A stretch of 8,084 bases of DNA, from assembly GCA_030632925.1 (NCBI GenBank), contig DAOVTU010000107.1:1-8084 (forward strand), written 5' to 3'. The DNA comes from Candidatus Krumholzibacteriia bacterium (GTDB lineage Bacteria; Krumholzibacteriota; Krumholzibacteriia; LZORAL124-64-63). Each line of letters opens with the position of its first letter. Within the stretch, counting starts at the first letter, position 1. Positions 1 through 5,317 of this stretch are shown here, piece after piece. The position numbers and the translations under genes were made by a program. Under the pieces are notes generated by a model, which was not told where the DNA came from, did not search any database, and saw nothing but the letters and a program-made list of their open reading frames with translations.

Positions 1-172
1 ATGTGGCGGTGGGCTGGGATATTCCCCTGAAGTGAACTGCGAATGCAGAAATGTTGGGCGCGGCGGATGGGAATAGGGGATGAAATTCCTGTCCGCTTTT
101 TGGCGTGCTTGACCTATATTCCCTGCGGGAACGGATTCCCACCAACAGCGCCTCAACACAGGGATGTGCACC
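1..172 (+). promoter_or_regulatory. 5' region upstream of the DUF481 gene, with repeated TATTCCC motifs
   Basis: I see no convincing gene here. Frame 3 is open from the window edge to a TGA at 33-35 and could be the last ten codons of an upstream plus-strand gene, but it is too short to call. The heptamer TATTCCC occurs at 20-26 and 117-123 on the plus strand and at 69-75 on the minus strand, so the copies are 48-49 bases apart. Two inverted repeats overlap the third copy: TTCCC-TGC-GGGAA at 119-131 and GGGAA-CGGA-TTCCC at 127-140. A TTGACC at 109-114 could be a -35 box, but no good -10 lies 16-18 bases downstream (CGGATT at 132-137). The promoter is therefore not identified with confidence. 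Confidence 0.35.
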
Positions 173-943
173 ATGCCGCGATCTGTCCGCCATCTGGCCG
201 TTCTGGCCAGTCTTCTTCTGCTCAGCGTTTTTCCCCGCCCAATTCAGGCCAGCGTGATCCTCAACACGTTGCAAAGCAGCGATACCAACGACCCCGGTTG
301 GACCGGCCGCCTCGACGGCCTGATGTCTGGCAGCGGCGGCAATACCAATCGCTTCCTCATCGAGACCAGCGGCCGCGTGCAACGGCAGGGCGAGCGCGAT
401 CGCATACGTCTGCAGGTGTCGGGCGGCTATCAGGAAAGCGATCACGTCGAGACGGCCCGCAATGCGGTGGTTCACCTGCGCCACAACCGCCAGTTCGCCG
501 GGCCGTGGAGCGCCGTGTCCTTTGTTCAGGTGCAGCACAACCCCTTTCAACGACTGAATTCGCGCTGGCTGGCGGGGGTGGGGCCGCGCTACGACTTTAA
601 GCGGGATGACGAAGGTGTCATGGCCCTGGGTGCTGTTCCCATGCTGGAAGTCGAGCGCCTGGATGGGCAGGATGGTCACCTGACCCGCGGGCGGTTGTCG
701 GTTTTCCTGCACATGTCGCGGCGTCTGAGCAGCAATACGAAACTGGATGCGGTGGCCTTCTGGCAGCCGCTGTTCAGCGATGTTTCGGCCTCGCGGGCCG
801 TGGGGAATTTGACCCTGACGGTTGATGTGACCGGTGAAGTGGACCTGAAAGTCGGGGCCGCGGTGGAAGACAATGCCCGGCCGCCGGTGGGCGTGGAGCG
901 CACCGATTGGAGCACATTTATGGGGCTGGGTGTGAGCTTCTGA
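173..943 (+). CDS. DUF481 family outer-membrane beta-barrel protein
   Basis: This is a probable outer-membrane protein of the DUF481 (YdiY, 'salt-induced outer membrane protein') family, whose function is poorly defined. The predicted protein is 256 residues, normal for the family. It starts with a signal peptide: basic residues, a Leu-rich core, then a likely cleavage after Ile-Gln-Ala near residue 26. Next come the family-typical Gly-rich 'GSGGNTN' stretch, alternating strand-like segments, 'FVQVQHNPFQRLNSR' and 'GVGPRYDF'. It ends in Phe, as many barrels recognised by the BAM machinery do. I prefer the ATG at 173 over the one at 164: AGGG at 160-163 sits nine bases before 173 but directly abuts 164. 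The gene stops at TGA 941-943, seven bases from the end of the convergent cupredoxin gene. I saw no intrinsic terminator after it. Family confidence is high; substrate or role is unknown. Confidence 0.85.
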   Translation: MPRSVRHLAVLASLLLLSVFPRPIQASVILNTLQSSDTNDPGWTGRLDGLMSGSGGNTNRFLIETSGRVQRQGERDRIRLQVSGGYQESDHVETARNAVVHLRHNRQFAGPWSAVSFVQVQHNPFQRLNSRWLAGVGPRYDFKRDDEGVMALGAVPMLEVERLDGQDGHLTRGRLSVFLHMSRRLSSNTKLDAVAFWQPLFSDVSASRAVGNLTLTVDVTGEVDLKVGAAVEDNARPPVGVERTDWSTFMGLGVSF

Positions 944-950
944 GTTGTTG

Positions 951-1502
951 TTATCTGTACAGCGCCTTGAGCGAAGCCCAGCTGCTGGGCTCGATGTCAA
1001 CGGCACCGGATCCGGCAATAATCTGGCCGGTCATCGCGGTGTGGGCGGGCACATCGCAGGTGTAGTAATAGATGGCGTCGGCGTTGTTGCCCAGCGACCA
1101 GACGATGGCGTCTGAAGTCGGTGAAGGGTCGGCCGTAAAATCGGCCAGGGGTTGCAGAATGGCCGCATTGATAATGGCCCGGTCGTTCGTTGTGCGCCGG
1201 AACTGGCCATCGGTGCCGGTGACAGGCAACGTCGCATCGGCGATGACAAACGGATGCTTGGAACTCACCCGCCGAAAGGTGTAGGTCTGGCCGGCCTGCA
1301 GGACCAGGGTCGGGTTGACCACATTGGAGATGGCCCCGGTTTCGTCAAACCAGCTGAACAGGTAGCTGTTGGAGCTGAGGTTGTTCACGTTGAAGGTGAC
1401 ACCGGTGGTGATTTCGTAGCGGTGGGGACCCAGAACGATGGTTTCGCTGTGTGCCGTGGCGGCCAGCAGGATCACGAGAATGCAGGCGGCCAGGAATTTC
1501 AC
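951..1502 (-). CDS. Exported cupredoxin-like (putative type 1 copper) protein
   Basis: This is a predicted periplasmic or secreted 183-residue protein. A hydrophobic signal peptide covers residues 1-19, with likely cleavage after Ala-His-Ser. The C-terminal half looks like a cupredoxin fold. 'KHPFVI' offers His83, and 'YYYTCDVPAHTAM' offers Cys149, His154 and Met157. These match in order the His, Cys, His, Met ligands of type 1 copper sites. The Cys-x4-His spacing is azurin-like, but the His-x2-Met spacing is shorter than in azurin (x3) or plastocyanin (x4). Copper binding and electron transfer are inferences from this motif. The start is GTG, with AGGAGG six bases upstream (1508-1513), and that Shine-Dalgarno site overlaps the TAG stop of the preceding methyltransferase gene. 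The two are therefore almost certainly co-transcribed and possibly translationally coupled. A non-copper cupredoxin-fold protein is the main alternative. Confidence 0.72.
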   Translation of the reverse strand: MKFLAACILVILLAATAHSETIVLGPHRYEITTGVTFNVNNLSSNSYLFSWFDETGAISNVVNPTLVLQAGQTYTFRRVSSKHPFVIADATLPVTGTDGQFRRTTNDRAIINAAILQPLADFTADPSPTSDAIVWSLGNNADAIYYYTCDVPAHTAMTGQIIAGSGAVDIEPSSWASLKALYR

Positions 1503-1511
1503 GGTGGCCTC

Positions 1512-2264
1512 CTACGCGGTCTTCACATACACCGCATGGCCGTTGAGGTTCTGCACGCAAACGCGATCATCCAAGCCTTCAAACTCGTGCACCAACTTGG
1601 TGATGCCGGTCGTGCTCGGGAATCCGAAATCGTCAAACACCACGATGCCGCCTACGGGCATGCGCGCCCAGGCCCATTCCAGGATGTCCTTGCCCGACTG
1701 ATACACGTCCACATCGATGTGGCACAGGCGGAAGGTGCGGTCGGCGATCTGGTCGGCGGTGTCCTCGGGAAAAATGCCCTTCAGGATGCGGATGTTGTCC
1801 AGACCCAGATCCTTGGCCAGGCCTTCGACAATGGGGATCGAGGTGTCGGCGTGCTCGCCGCCTCCGTAGTTCGCATCCACGTCGCCGGTCTTGACCACGC
1901 CTTCAAAAGTATCGCAAAGAAAAATCTCGGTCGCCAGCCCCAGCAATTTTGCCCGCTTGCCCAAAAGGCAGCCGGTGCCGCCACGCCAGGTGCCGACTTC
2001 CAGCACGTCGCCATCGAGGTGGGCCGTTTGACTCAGCAGGTGCCACAGCTCGTAACAGCGGTAGATGTCGACCAGCGTGCGGTCCTTGATAATGGCGTGG
2101 GTATCCTGGAATTCACGGTCCAGCAACCAAGGGCTGTAGGTGGCCCAGGAGATCAGGATCGAGTTCTGGCGCGGGTCCAGATTCTTTTCCACAAAGGTGC
2201 GGCGGGCCCAGAACAGGGCGTTGGCCATGAACGCCTTGCCGTTGCGGGCAATGATCTTCTTCAT
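1512..2264 (-). CDS. TylF/MycF-type SAM-dependent O-methyltransferase
   Basis: This is a cytoplasmic class I methyltransferase of the TylF (macrocin O-methyltransferase) family, which usually methylates sugar hydroxyls in a metal-dependent way. The 250-residue protein is a normal length. Visible motifs, numbered from the chosen start: SAM-binding 'EVGTWRGGTG' (89-98), 'FLCDTFEGV' with an acidic residue after strand 2, 'HIDVDVY' (182-188) and an Asp-Asp pair (211-212). The Asp residues match the divalent-metal site known in this family. The frame stays open upstream to an ATG at 2328-2330, but that extension begins inside the U-tract of the upstream terminator and encodes Trp/Pro/Cys-rich sequence, so I chose the Met at 2264 ('MKKIIARNG'). 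The Shine-Dalgarno site there is weak, and the ATG at 2228 is an alternative. It precedes the cupredoxin gene by nine bases. No sugar or polyketide cluster is visible, so the substrate is unknown. Confidence 0.82.
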   Translation of the reverse strand: MKKIIARNGKAFMANALFWARRTFVEKNLDPRQNSILISWATYSPWLLDREFQDTHAIIKDRTLVDIYRCYELWHLLSQTAHLDGDVLEVGTWRGGTGCLLGKRAKLLGLATEIFLCDTFEGVVKTGDVDANYGGGEHADTSIPIVEGLAKDLGLDNIRILKGIFPEDTADQIADRTFRLCHIDVDVYQSGKDILEWAWARMPVGGIVVFDDFGFPSTTGITKLVHEFEGLDDRVCVQNLNGHAVYVKTA

Positions 2265-2294
2265 CTTGAAGTGGGGCCTTTCGCAGGGACACCA

Positions 2295-2321
2295 ATAATA
2301 CCAAGGTTTTGGAGGCCACAA
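2295..2321 (-). promoter_or_regulatory. Possible promoter of the TylF-cupredoxin unit
   Basis: On the minus strand, TTGTGG (plus coordinates 2316-2321) is followed after 15 bases by TATTAT (2295-2300). That would start transcription about 20-25 bases before the ATG at 2264. The spacer is short and the -35 is poor, so this is tentative. Its position, just downstream of the terminator of the upstream gene, is where a new promoter is needed. Confidence 0.4.
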
Positions 2322-2328
2322 GGATAAC

Positions 2329-2362
2329 AAAAAACGGCGGTCGGATCAATATCCGACCGCCG
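2329..2362 (-). terminator. Intrinsic terminator after the lipoprotein gene
   Basis: On the minus strand a perfect 12-bp stem (2335-2346 paired with 2351-2362) closes an ATTG tetraloop and is followed by six U residues (A run at 2329-2334). The stem is GC-rich. It lies 27 bases after the stop of the lipoprotein gene and upstream of the TylF gene, so it separates the two minus-strand units. This is a textbook Rho-independent terminator. Confidence 0.93.
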
Positions 2363-2389
2363 CCTGGGTCTGCACTCGAAAACAGATCG

Positions 2390-2695
2390 TTAGCCGTGGC
2401 TGTGGCCTTCGTGGCTGTCTTCCGCCTCGCCGGCTTCGGCTTCAGCATCGGCCTTGGCCTTGACGGCACATCCGGCGCAATAGAATTTGCCGTTGATCTC
2501 GGTCAGGTGATCCATGGCCACATCCTTCATGGGGCAGGGACCGTCGCAATCGTGGGTCTCGGCCACTTCTGTGGTTGCCTCGGTAGCGGCTTCGGTCGTT
2601 GCCTCGGTGGCTTCATTGTCGCCGCCGCTGCAGCCCACAACGAACACCAGCAAACTGATGGCCAAGGCCATGAGAACCAGATTCCCCTTATTCAT
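2390..2695 (-). CDS. Small Cys/His-rich lipoprotein, probable metal binding, uncharacterised
   Basis: This 101-residue lipoprotein has a hydrophobic signal (residues 5-20) and a lipobox ending 'VVGC', with Cys22 as the predicted lipidation site. A low-complexity Glu-Ala-Thr linker follows (about residues 28-46, DNA 2558-2614), built from degenerate repeats of 'TEAT'. The compact domain, residues 49-78, has Cys50-x3-Cys54 and Cys73-x2-Cys76 flanking 'DHLTEINGKFYC'. This resembles small zinc- or heavy-metal-binding modules such as YHS or TRASH types, but I cannot assign a family. The tail is Glu/Ala-rich and ends in a His-rich segment with His95, His98 and His100. ATG start, with AGGAGG eight bases upstream (2704-2709). 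It lies 98 bases after the methyltransferase gene and is followed by a strong terminator. Membrane anchoring and metal binding are inferences; the metal and partner are unknown. Confidence 0.78.
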   Translation of the reverse strand: MNKGNLVLMALAISLLVFVVGCSGGDNEATEATTEAATEATTEVAETHDCDGPCPMKDVAMDHLTEINGKFYCAGCAVKAKADAEAEAGEAEDSHEGHSHG

Positions 2696-2726
2696 CCTGT
2701 ATTCCTCCTGAATGTTGAGCCTTTGG

Positions 2727-2774
2727 TGATCCTTCCTGGATCAATTCCGGACCCCAGCTTGCCGCCTCGGGCGG
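2727..2774 (-). repeat. Two short inverted repeats in the gap before the lipoprotein gene
   Basis: The 98-base gap between the methyltransferase stop and the lipoprotein start holds two small hairpins. One is CCGCC-TCG-GGCGG (2762-2774) and the other TGATCC-TTCCT-GGATCA (2727-2743). Neither has a U-tract, so neither is a convincing intrinsic terminator. They could modulate read-through or mRNA stability, or be an operator for a separate promoter. I found no good -35/-10 pair in this gap. Confidence 0.35.
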
Positions 2775-2793
2775 GTCTTGTACAGGTCAAATA

Positions 2794-4008
2794 TCACCGG
2801 TACGGCCGGTACAACACCTCGACCCGCACCAATTCGAGAATTACTGCCGGGATGTCGGCCGGTGCCAGGCCCAGGGCAGCGAATTTTTGCTGCAACTCCC
2901 GGCCCGGCAGGTCGTCTCCCCATTCGCGCATGGCCAGGAGGGCCGTCGCCGTAGGGCCGGCGGTGATGGGCACCGGATCCTGGTTGCGCACCCTAAGCTC
3001 CAAGGTCTCGGTGCGTGGGCCGGCTGGTGTGTGGCGCACACTGGTGCCGATGGTGATTTCGGGACTGACCCTGAAAACAGCGTTGGCGATGTCGGCCATT
3101 CCCAGTTCCGGGCGCGGGGCGTTGTCCTTGTGGGCCAGCATGATCTCCAGCATGGGTGGGCAAAGCACCATTTCCAGGAAGCGGTACTGTTCAAATATGG
3201 GCAACTTCAGCAAGCGGTCCCGCAGGTCCGAAGCCGGCACCTGTAACTCGACCTGCCAGTCGAGGGGTTCGGCCCAGCGCACGAAGCGCAAACCGGCTGT
3301 GTCGATCATTTGCCACAGGCTGGCGATGTCGTAGGTGGTCTCGTTCGCATTCAGCAGGCGGTCAACCATTTCCACGTCGTTGACCTCGCCGGTATCGGCA
3401 AAACGGCTGCCTTTCAACACACCATCGGTGCCGAAGGTGGCCACTTGCCTGGCCAGGGCCACACGGTCCACCAGAGGGGTGCCGTCCGGGAAAAGCACAT
3501 CAATGGCCGCCGCGGTTTTCAGCAACGGATCGCGCCCGTTGCGTCCGTAGACCATCAGGTTGATCAGGCCGTGGGGGGCCAGGTTTTCGCGCAACAAACC
3601 CAAGCTGGCTGCCGGATCGCTCAGATGGTGGATCACGCCCGAGCTGTGGATCACATCGAACCCGCCGGTTGGTGCCTCAAGTCCGTCGAGGCTCATCAGG
3701 TCGACCTCCTGCAGCCGAATATTTTTCAATCCGCGTTGGTCCACGGCTGTTTTCGATTCCGCCAGACCGACCCGGTTGATGTCGATGCCAACAAACTGCA
3801 CTTCGGGCTGAAATGTGGCCGCACCGATGAGACCCAGGGCGCGCCCACACCCGGCATCCAGGACCTGCCGCGGGCCGGCCCCCTCTGGCGCCCGCGCACC
3901 GTAAGAAAGGATCAGGTCCACATCACTGCCCAGGCGGTTGTTCGGCGCGCCGGTGGGGTAGGGGTACTTTTCGTACATGTCCCGGATGCTTGCAGTGATC
4001 TGGTCCAT
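2794..4008 (-). CDS. Class I SAM-dependent methyltransferase with long C-terminal extension
   Basis: This 404-residue protein is a cytoplasmic methyltransferase of unknown substrate. It opens with 'IRDMYEKYPYP' (residues 8-18), a short motif found ahead of the catalytic domain in a group of bacterial methyltransferases. The Rossmann core spans about 45-155: motif I 'VLDAGCGRALG' (49-59), the acidic ribose-binding residue in 'GIDIN' (Asp76 region), 'VDL' (102-104) and 'FDVIHSSGVIHHL' (117-129). Residues 220-300 ('YDIASLWQMIDTAGL' onward) and a helical C-terminus (350-400) resemble the regulatory or winged-helix-like regions some such enzymes carry; this is a weak resemblance. I chose the ATG at 4008 because AAGGAG lies five bases upstream (4014-4019). 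The longer frame to 4137 would run across the promoter and the upstream terminator. The lipoprotein gene follows on the same strand. Confidence 0.83.
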   Translation of the reverse strand: MDQITASIRDMYEKYPYPTGAPNNRLGSDVDLILSYGARAPEGAGPRQVLDAGCGRALGLIGAATFQPEVQFVGIDINRVGLAESKTAVDQRGLKNIRLQEVDLMSLDGLEAPTGGFDVIHSSGVIHHLSDPAASLGLLRENLAPHGLINLMVYGRNGRDPLLKTAAAIDVLFPDGTPLVDRVALARQVATFGTDGVLKGSRFADTGEVNDVEMVDRLLNANETTYDIASLWQMIDTAGLRFVRWAEPLDWQVELQVPASDLRDRLLKLPIFEQYRFLEMVLCPPMLEIMLAHKDNAPRPELGMADIANAVFRVSPEITIGTSVRHTPAGPRTETLELRVRNQDPVPITAGPTATALLAMREWGDDLPGRELQQKFAALGLAPADIPAVILELVRVEVLYRPYR

Positions 4009-4054
4009 TGTTGCTCCTTCATGGGCGGTGGCTAGGTCTGTTGTGTGTAGTGAT

Positions 4055-4083
4055 TTTATACCGCAAGCGGGCCTGACCGTCAA
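4055..4083 (-). promoter_or_regulatory. Sigma70-type promoter of the methyltransferase gene, with overlapping dyad
   Basis: On the minus strand, TTGACG (4078-4083), a 17-base spacer and TATAAA (4055-4060) make a near-consensus promoter with 5/6 matches in each box. Transcription would start near 4048, giving a leader of about 40 bases. A dyad covers the -35: outer arms CGGGC/GCCCG at 4068-4072 and 4085-4089, inner arms TGAC/GTCA at 4074-4077 and 4079-4082. A CCGC-AA-GCGG repeat at 4061-4070 touches the -10. These could be operator sites. Confidence 0.82.
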
Positions 4084-4094
4084 AGCCCGGACAT

Positions 4095-4128
4095 AAAAAA
4101 GCCCCCGCTGCCCAATGGCCGCGGGGGC
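4095..4128 (-). terminator. Intrinsic terminator of the marR-yceI unit
   Basis: On the minus strand an 8-bp GC stem (4101-4108 with 4121-4128) extends, after one mismatch, by three more pairs (4110-4112 with 4117-4119) to an ATTG loop. Six U residues follow (A run 4095-4100). It starts 22 bases after the yceI stop and directly precedes the -35 of the next promoter. Confidence 0.93.
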
Positions 4129-4150
4129 AGGCTCCAAGCGGCCACCTCAC

Positions 4151-4750
4151 CTACTTGGCCTTGATGCCCTCAATGTCCAAACTGATCTTCACGTCGTCAC
4201 CAATAACCATGCCGCCGCTTTCGAGAGCCGCGTTGTAGGTCAGCCCCCAGTCCTTGCGTTTGATCTTGCCTGTCACGCTGAAACCCGCACGATCGTTGCC
4301 CCAGGGGTCGGCCACCGAGCCGTTGTACTCCAGGTCCAGCACGACCGGATGGGTCACGCCGTGCATGGTCAGTTCGCCGTACATTTTGCCTTCGGATTCG
4401 TCTTCCATTTCCACGCGAGTGGATTTGAAGATCATGGTCGGGAATTGGGCGGCGTCGAAGAAGTCTTCGCCGCGCAGATGATCATCGCGTTTCTGGTTGC
4501 CGGTATCGACCGAAGTGATCTGGATCGTGGCTTCGGCGTGCCAGCTGGCCGGGTCGCCTTCGGTGAAGCTGAAGGTGCCTTTCACATCGCCGAACGAACC
4601 ATTCACTTTACTGATGGTCAAATGCTTGACCTGAAAAGTGACGGCACTGTGAGTGGGGTCGACCTCGTATTCGGCGGCCTGCACCGCGCCGGTCGTCGCA
4701 ATCATCAGGGCCAACAGGCCCAAGGTTACAATCCTGATGTTCGTCTTCAT
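4151..4750 (-). CDS. yceI: YceI family periplasmic lipocalin-like protein
   Basis: This is a member of the YceI family, periplasmic lipocalin-like beta-barrels known to bind polyisoprenoid or similar amphiphilic lipids and often induced by stress. The 199-residue precursor has a signal peptide with likely cleavage after 'VQA' (near residue 25). The mature part opens with the family hallmark 'YEVDPTHSAVTFQVKHLTISKVNG', followed by 'GTFSF', 'ITSVDTGNQKRDDHLRGEDFFD' with 'QFPTMIFKS', 'GELTMHGVTHPV' and 'RKDWGLTYN'. All are standard for YceI, and length is typical. ATG start, with GAGGAG at 4758-4763, which overlaps by one base the TAG stop of marR. The two genes are separated by 12 bases and so form an operon closed by the terminator at 4095-4128. 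The bound ligand here is not known. Confidence 0.95.
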   Translation of the reverse strand: MKTNIRIVTLGLLALMIATTGAVQAAEYEVDPTHSAVTFQVKHLTISKVNGSFGDVKGTFSFTEGDPASWHAEATIQITSVDTGNQKRDDHLRGEDFFDAAQFPTMIFKSTRVEMEDESEGKMYGELTMHGVTHPVVLDLEYNGSVADPWGNDRAGFSVTGKIKRKDWGLTYNAALESGGMVIGDDVKISLDIEGIKAK

Positions 4751-4762
4751 CGTCGGTCTCCT

Positions 4763-5227
4763 CTATGAGTTTTGCCTGGCCTTGACCAGGAGTCGGTTCA
4801 AATCCTTCAGTTCACGGGCGCTCAGGTGTGCGAGTGCCGCGCGGTCCTGCTCGTTGACGGGCTTGTCCATTTTTGCCAACAACGCGAGCCCTGGGCGCGT
4901 GATGGAAATCAAAACGACCCGGCGGTCGGTGGTCGAACGTTCGCGCGAGGCGAAGCCCAGCTTGATCAGCTTGTCGATCAGGCGGGTCACATCCGGCACC
5001 CGCGTCACCATGCGCTCGCCGATGTGGGAGCAGGGCAGGCCTTCGCCCTGTTGCCCTCGCAGGATGCGCAACACGTTGTAAAGCGGTTGGCTCAAGCCGT
5101 AGGTCTTGAATATGCGATCCAGGTCTCCGGCCAGATGGCCTGCGGTGCGCAACAGGTTCAGCAGGGCTTCCTGCTCGGGTGAATCAAAATCGCGTGACAG
5201 TTGCAGGTCTTTCCGCAAGGTGGACAT
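4763..5227 (-). CDS. MarR family transcriptional regulator
   Basis: This 154-residue winged helix-turn-helix regulator is the usual size for MarR proteins, which act as dimers and often repress their own operon until a ligand or oxidant binds. Helical dimerisation segments lie at the N-terminus (about 15-45) and C-terminus (about 120-150). The DNA-binding part runs from about 50 to 110, with recognition-helix region 'TRVPDVTRLIDKLIKLGF' (75-92) and the wing 'RSTTDRRVVLISIT', including the conserved Asp-Arg-Arg (101-103). The only Cys is Cys66, so two-Cys redox sensing is unlikely. I chose the ATG at 5227, which has AAAGG about five bases upstream; the longer frame to 5317 would cross the promoter. 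It is the first gene of the marR-yceI operon and probably controls it, an inference from the palindrome in its promoter. Confidence 0.9.
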   Translation of the reverse strand: MSTLRKDLQLSRDFDSPEQEALLNLLRTAGHLAGDLDRIFKTYGLSQPLYNVLRILRGQQGEGLPCSHIGERMVTRVPDVTRLIDKLIKLGFASRERSTTDRRVVLISITRPGLALLAKMDKPVNEQDRAALAHLSARELKDLNRLLVKARQNS

Positions 5228-5261
5228 GATGGCCTTTCTCCGGTTCGTGCTGTGAGGGGAT

Positions 5262-5292
5262 AATGTATGTGAAGCTGAAGGTTGTTGCAACA
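5262..5292 (-). promoter_or_regulatory. Promoter and candidate MarR operator upstream of marR-yceI
   Basis: On the minus strand, TTGCAA (5285-5290), a 17-base spacer and TACATT (5262-5267) form a plausible sigma70 promoter with 4/6 matches in each box. The -35 lies inside the perfect 10-bp palindrome TGTTGCAACA (5283-5292). MarR proteins commonly bind short palindromes with TTG/CAA half-sites over the promoter, so this is a good autoregulatory operator candidate. Confidence 0.62.
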
Positions 5293-5317
5293 GGTAATCG
5301 AAAAAAAGAGAAAACAC

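Noticed and set aside
3..35. Possible C-terminal end of an upstream plus-strand gene (frame 3, TGA at 33-35)
   Set aside because: Only ten codons are visible, which is too little to separate a real gene end from chance.
1152..2327. A long plus-strand open frame of 391 codons over the cupredoxin and TylF genes
   Set aside because: It is antisense to two genes with clear motifs and Shine-Dalgarno sites, and its translation has no recognisable domain; long antisense frames are common in GC-rich DNA.
4009..4137. N-terminal extension of the class I methyltransferase
   Set aside because: It would span a near-consensus promoter and the intrinsic terminator of the upstream operon; the ATG at 4008 has a proper Shine-Dalgarno site.
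5228..5317. N-terminal extension of the MarR protein
   Set aside because: It crosses the predicted promoter and palindrome, and the shorter 154-residue protein fits the family length.
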